In this document: positions 13,538-15,659 of the stretch, in pieces
Layout: each line of letters begins with the position of its first letter
How positions within the stretch are numbered: the stretch's first letter is position 1
Assembly: GCA_900544285.1 (NCBI GenBank)
Contig: UQUT01000025.1
Coordinates: 1 to 15,659 of the forward strand
Length of the DNA: 15,659 nucleotides
Direction: 5' to 3'
Origin: an uncultured Eubacterium sp.
Lineage (GTDB): Bacteria; Bacillota; Clostridia; Oscillospirales; CAG-272
The notes under the pieces: generated by a model
Told to the model about the DNA's origin: nothing
Database searches by the model: none
What the model saw: the letters and a program-made list of their open reading frames with translations, nothing else
Position numbers and translations under genes: made by a program

Positions 13538-14493
13538 TTTCTTTTGCCTCCTTCTTCTTTTTCGGATTCATCAACAACGGAGATGAATATGTCTTCAATA
13601 TTTGCGCCCATATATTCCATTGACATTATCGGCCAGCCGTTCTGCGCCAGCATATAGAAAAGGGGCTTGCGGATATCAACATTGTTCTGACTTTCAATCA
13701 CAAAGAGCGATGACCCGTCGCCATAGGAAACGGAGCAGGCGGCGTATGTCACGCCGTTAATTTTCTTTATTGACGAGAGAACGGAGGAAGTCGGCCCCGA
13801 AATGCATACGGAGAGCTTTCTGTTGCCTCGCAGTGCCTGCTCGATGTTTTCCGTCTTTTCGTCCGCGACGATTTTTCCGTCATTTATGATGATAATTCTG
13901 TCGCAGATGGCTTTCACCTCGGAAAGAATGTGCGTGCTTAAAATGACGGTGTGGCTTTTGCCGAGCTCTTTTATAAGGTTACGGATGTCGATTATCTGTT
14001 TTGGGTCGAGGCCGTTCGTCGGCTCGTCGAAAATGATGACCTCGGGACTGCCGACAAGTGCGCCCGCAATGCCCACACGCTGACGGTAACCCTTTGAAAG
14101 GTTCCTTATCACGCGGTGATATTCATCTTCAATCTTTGTCACGCGGCAGATTTCCGCAATGTGCTCCTTGCGGTTGAGCGTGCACTTTTTGAGGTCATAA
14201 ATGAAGTTGAGATATTCGCCGACGGTCATTTCCAGATAGAGCGGGGGCATTTCCGGAAGATACCCGATCTTCTTTTTGACAGCCATCGGATGTTCCAGAA
14301 TGTCCAGCCCGTCGACCATGGCTTTGCCGGAGGTTGAGGAAAGGTATCCGGTGATAATGTTCATCGTTGTGGATTTTCCCGCGCCGTTCGGACCGAGAAA
14401 ACCGACGATTTCCCCGTCCGCGACTTCAAAGCTGACGTCGTCAATGGCGTATCTTTCGCCGTATTTCTTTGTTAAATGCTCAATTTTTATCAT
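13534..14493 (-). CDS. ABC transporter ATP-binding protein (GldA/ABC-2 type)
   Basis: 319 residues. Walker A GPNGAGKST at 34-42, Q-loop region near 80, signature LSKGYRQR at 132-139 (the variant usual in this efflux subfamily), Walker B VIIFDEPT at 152-159 with E157 catalytic, D-loop NGLDP, and switch H188 (LSTHILSEV). After about residue 215 is a C-terminal regulatory domain ending IEDIFISVVDESEKEE, common to ABC-2 ATPases of the GldA/CcmA type. Start ATG follows GGAG at eight bases. It energises the permease coded right after it, as a homodimer. It lies 18 bases after the lipid kinase gene, so is likely on the same transcript. Confidence 0.96.
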   Translation of the reverse strand: MIKIEHLTKKYGERYAIDDVSFEVADGEIVGFLGPNGAGKSTTMNIITGYLSSTSGKAMVDGLDILEHPMAVKKKIGYLPEMPPLYLEMTVGEYLNFIYDLKKCTLNRKEHIAEICRVTKIEDEYHRVIRNLSKGYRQRVGIAGALVGSPEVIIFDEPTNGLDPKQIIDIRNLIKELGKSHTVILSTHILSEVKAICDRIIIINDGKIVADEKTENIEQALRGNRKLSVCISGPTSSVLSSIKKINGVTYAACSVSYGDGSSLFVIESQNNVDIRKPLFYMLAQNGWPIMSMEYMGANIEDIFISVVDESEKEEGGKRK

Positions 14494-14511
14494 TTTGTAT
14501 TCTCCGTTAAT

Positions 14512-15402
14512 TTATTCAAGAAGCAAGAGCCTGCCGGGCAGAACTTCCGCGTCCACTTTTTCATATTTTCCACCGAATTCTCCGTCAACCGTCCATTCGG
14601 GCGGGTCGCAGAGGAATTCCATCGTAACCTTTTCCGCCGTTATCCTTGTGACAAGCGGAGAGGTGATCGAAGGGTTGAAGAGCGCTTTTACAGCCTGCTG
14701 CAATTCCGGTACGCCTTGCGGATAACTGACAAGCGTTATCTCCAGCTTTCCGTCCTTCAGCATATCGATTGTCCCTCCGGGAAACATTTTGAACCCGCCG
14801 ACTGAGATTGAATTTGTCACCATGCCGAATATAAAATCGCCGAAGATTATTCGTTCACCGCATGTGATTCTCATTTTGAGGGGCTTCAATTCCTGCAGCT
14901 TTTTCGCGCCCTCCGCAAGATATGCCATCCTGCCGAAGGAGGCTTTGTCCGCCTGCGGCGTTTTATAGCACACTTCGATTATAGCGCCGAATGCGGCGAC
15001 ATACGAAAATGCTCTTTCGCCGAGCTTACCCATGTCATAACTGTGCGGCTCTGCCGGCACAAGATTCTGAAGCGCGGCTTTGATGTTCTTCGGAATACCG
15101 TGAGACGACGCGAAATCGTTTGTTGTTCCCGTCGGAATATAACCTATGGGAACGTTCTTTCCGCAGTTATAGACGCCGTTCAGGGTTTCGTTCAGAGTGC
15201 CGTCGCCACCGCAACAGACAACAGCGTCATAATCAGCGGCGCATTTTTCAAGCGTGTTTATGATATCCCCCTGTGCCTTTGAAAGATACACCGTCACAAA
15301 CCTGTATTTTTCCGAGAGAAGGGAAACCATTTCATAGATCCAGCGTTTTGCAATTCCGTCTCCGGAGTTCGGATTTATGACCAGAAGCAGTTTTTCGTGC
15401 AA
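14512..15402 (-). CDS. Diacylglycerol kinase family lipid kinase (DagK/YegS type)
   Basis: 296 residues, normal length for soluble bacterial lipid kinases (about 290-310). NPNSGDG at 10-16, CCGGDGTLNE at 64-72 (the ATP-binding GGDG loop) and PTGTTNDFAS at 90-99 are the family signatures; a C-terminal beta-sandwich ends in the WTVDGE motif typical of it. Such enzymes phosphorylate diacylglycerol or related lipids, often to recycle diacylglycerol freed by lipoteichoic acid synthesis. The start codon is TTG (15402-15400), supported by GGGAGG eight bases upstream. A clear promoter precedes it. It appears to be the first gene of the ABC/GldG/DUF4340 operon, hinting that the transporter acts on lipid or envelope material; the link is inference. 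Confidence 0.93.
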   Translation of the reverse strand: MHEKLLLVINPNSGDGIAKRWIYEMVSLLSEKYRFVTVYLSKAQGDIINTLEKCAADYDAVVCCGGDGTLNETLNGVYNCGKNVPIGYIPTGTTNDFASSHGIPKNIKAALQNLVPAEPHSYDMGKLGERAFSYVAAFGAIIEVCYKTPQADKASFGRMAYLAEGAKKLQELKPLKMRITCGERIIFGDFIFGMVTNSISVGGFKMFPGGTIDMLKDGKLEITLVSYPQGVPELQQAVKALFNPSITSPLVTRITAEKVTMEFLCDPPEWTVDGEFGGKYEKVDAEVLPGRLLLLE

Positions 15403-15444
15403 GTTATTTTCCTCCCGCCTATCATATTATTGTATACAGAATAT

Positions 15445-15473
15445 ATTTTACACCTTATTTGTTAATAAATCAA
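15445..15473 (-). promoter_or_regulatory. Promoter of the lipid kinase-ABC operon
   Basis: On the - strand TTGATT (15473 to 15468), a 17-base spacer, TAAAAT (15450 to 15445). The surrounding stretch is AT-rich. Transcription would start near 15438, 35 bases before the TTG start codon. Confidence 0.72.
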
Positions 15474-15496
15474 GAAAAATTCCCACTTTTCTTCGC

Positions 15497-15526
15497 CGTA
15501 CTTTTATTTGAACGTACTTTTCTTTT
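15497..15526. repeat. Direct repeat CGTACTTTT
   Basis: CGTACTTTTATTT at 15497 and CGTACTTTTCTTT at 15513 repeat with a 16-base period. The second copy is also the reverse complement of the right arm of the dispersed hairpin at 15605-15659 (AAAGAAAAGTACG). The stretch 15480-15530 may be a degenerate relic of the same repeat family. Confidence 0.4.
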
Positions 15527-15546
15527 CCATCACAACAAAACAAAAA

Positions 15547-15579
15547 CAGAGATGAAAAATCACCTCTGCTTGTTTTTAT
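15547..15579. terminator. Terminator-like hairpin right of the lipid kinase promoter
   Basis: CAGAGATGA (15547-15555), loop AAAA, TCACCTCTG (15560-15568), with one A/C mismatch. CTTGTTTTTATA follows on the + strand and TTTTTGTTTTG on the - strand. Since the kinase operon reads away from it on the - strand, it probably ends a gene that lies right of the window. Confidence 0.6.
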
Positions 15580-15604
15580 AAAAGTTGTTCAAAGCCAATA
15601 ACCA

Positions 15605-15659
15605 AAGTTTCTTTTGCCTACTTTTCTTTTCAAAGAAAAGTACGGTCGAAGAAAAGAAG
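15605..15659. repeat. Dispersed hairpin repeat, copy 2 (cut by window edge)
   Basis: Matches copy 1 at 8571-8626. The hairpin is CCTACTTTTCTT (15617-15628), loop TTCA, AAGAAAAGTA-C-GG (15633-15645), then TCGAAGAAAAGAAG to the window end. Two stem pairs differ from copy 1 on both sides (T-A to C-G, G-C to A-T) with pairing kept. Confidence 0.65.

Noticed and set aside
1..15659. CRISPR array, rRNA, insertion sequence or phage genes
   Set aside because: No regularly spaced repeats, rRNA motifs, transposase or phage structural genes were seen on either strand.

Overview
The window looks like a chromosomal stretch from an uncultured anaerobic Clostridia-type Firmicute (Oscillospirales or Christensenellales-like). 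This is an inference. It rests on strong GGAGG ribosome sites, ATG, GTG-free and TTG starts, TTGACA/TATAAT-type promoters, ATGA start/stop overlaps, SPASM peptide maturases and a gene set (NrnA-like DHH pair, SurE, GldG/DUF4340 ABC cassette) common in gut Clostridia. No taxonomic marker is present, so the placement is tentative.

Left part (1-2300, + strand) is the 3' end of a RiPP (ribosomally made, post-translationally modified peptide) operon. It holds the tail of an unknown protein, a Nif11-type-leader precursor with a nine-cysteine core (179-532), a radical SAM/SPASM maturase (583-1968) and a second precursor with a short double-glycine leader and a five-cysteine core (1991-2197). A strong hairpin terminator follows. 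Both cores carry CxxC...CxxC pairs like zinc ribbons, and both leaders end in L-x-x-V-S-G-G, so one enzyme may serve two different leader types. This is the most novel part of the window.

Next (2345-3842, - strand) is a small operon: a region-2-only sigma factor, a small DUF3574-like protein and a six-helix membrane protein. Between 3843 and 4123 lie an inverted repeat and a terminator hairpin; then comes tRNA-Gln(UUG) on the - strand with a near-consensus promoter. The 3' end of the tRNA faces the accessory-looking genes, while everything to its right looks like core genome.

From 4285 to 7794 (- strand) one promoter appears to drive a four-gene operon: a PolA-type 5'-3' exonuclease, two tandem NrnA-like DHH/DHHA1 phosphoesterases, and SurE nucleotidase. 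Together these could take nucleic acid from polymer to oligonucleotide to mononucleotide to nucleoside. A divergent promoter drives a PAT-type GNAT acetyltransferase (7922-8410).

From 8665 to 15402 (- strand) a second long operon runs: a diacylglycerol-kinase-family lipid kinase, an ABC ATPase, an ABC-2 permease, a GldG-family periplasm-facing subunit and a large DUF4340 protein with three repeated modules. A dispersed hairpin repeat flanks this operon on both sides (8571-8626 and 15605-15659), with base changes between copies that keep pairing.
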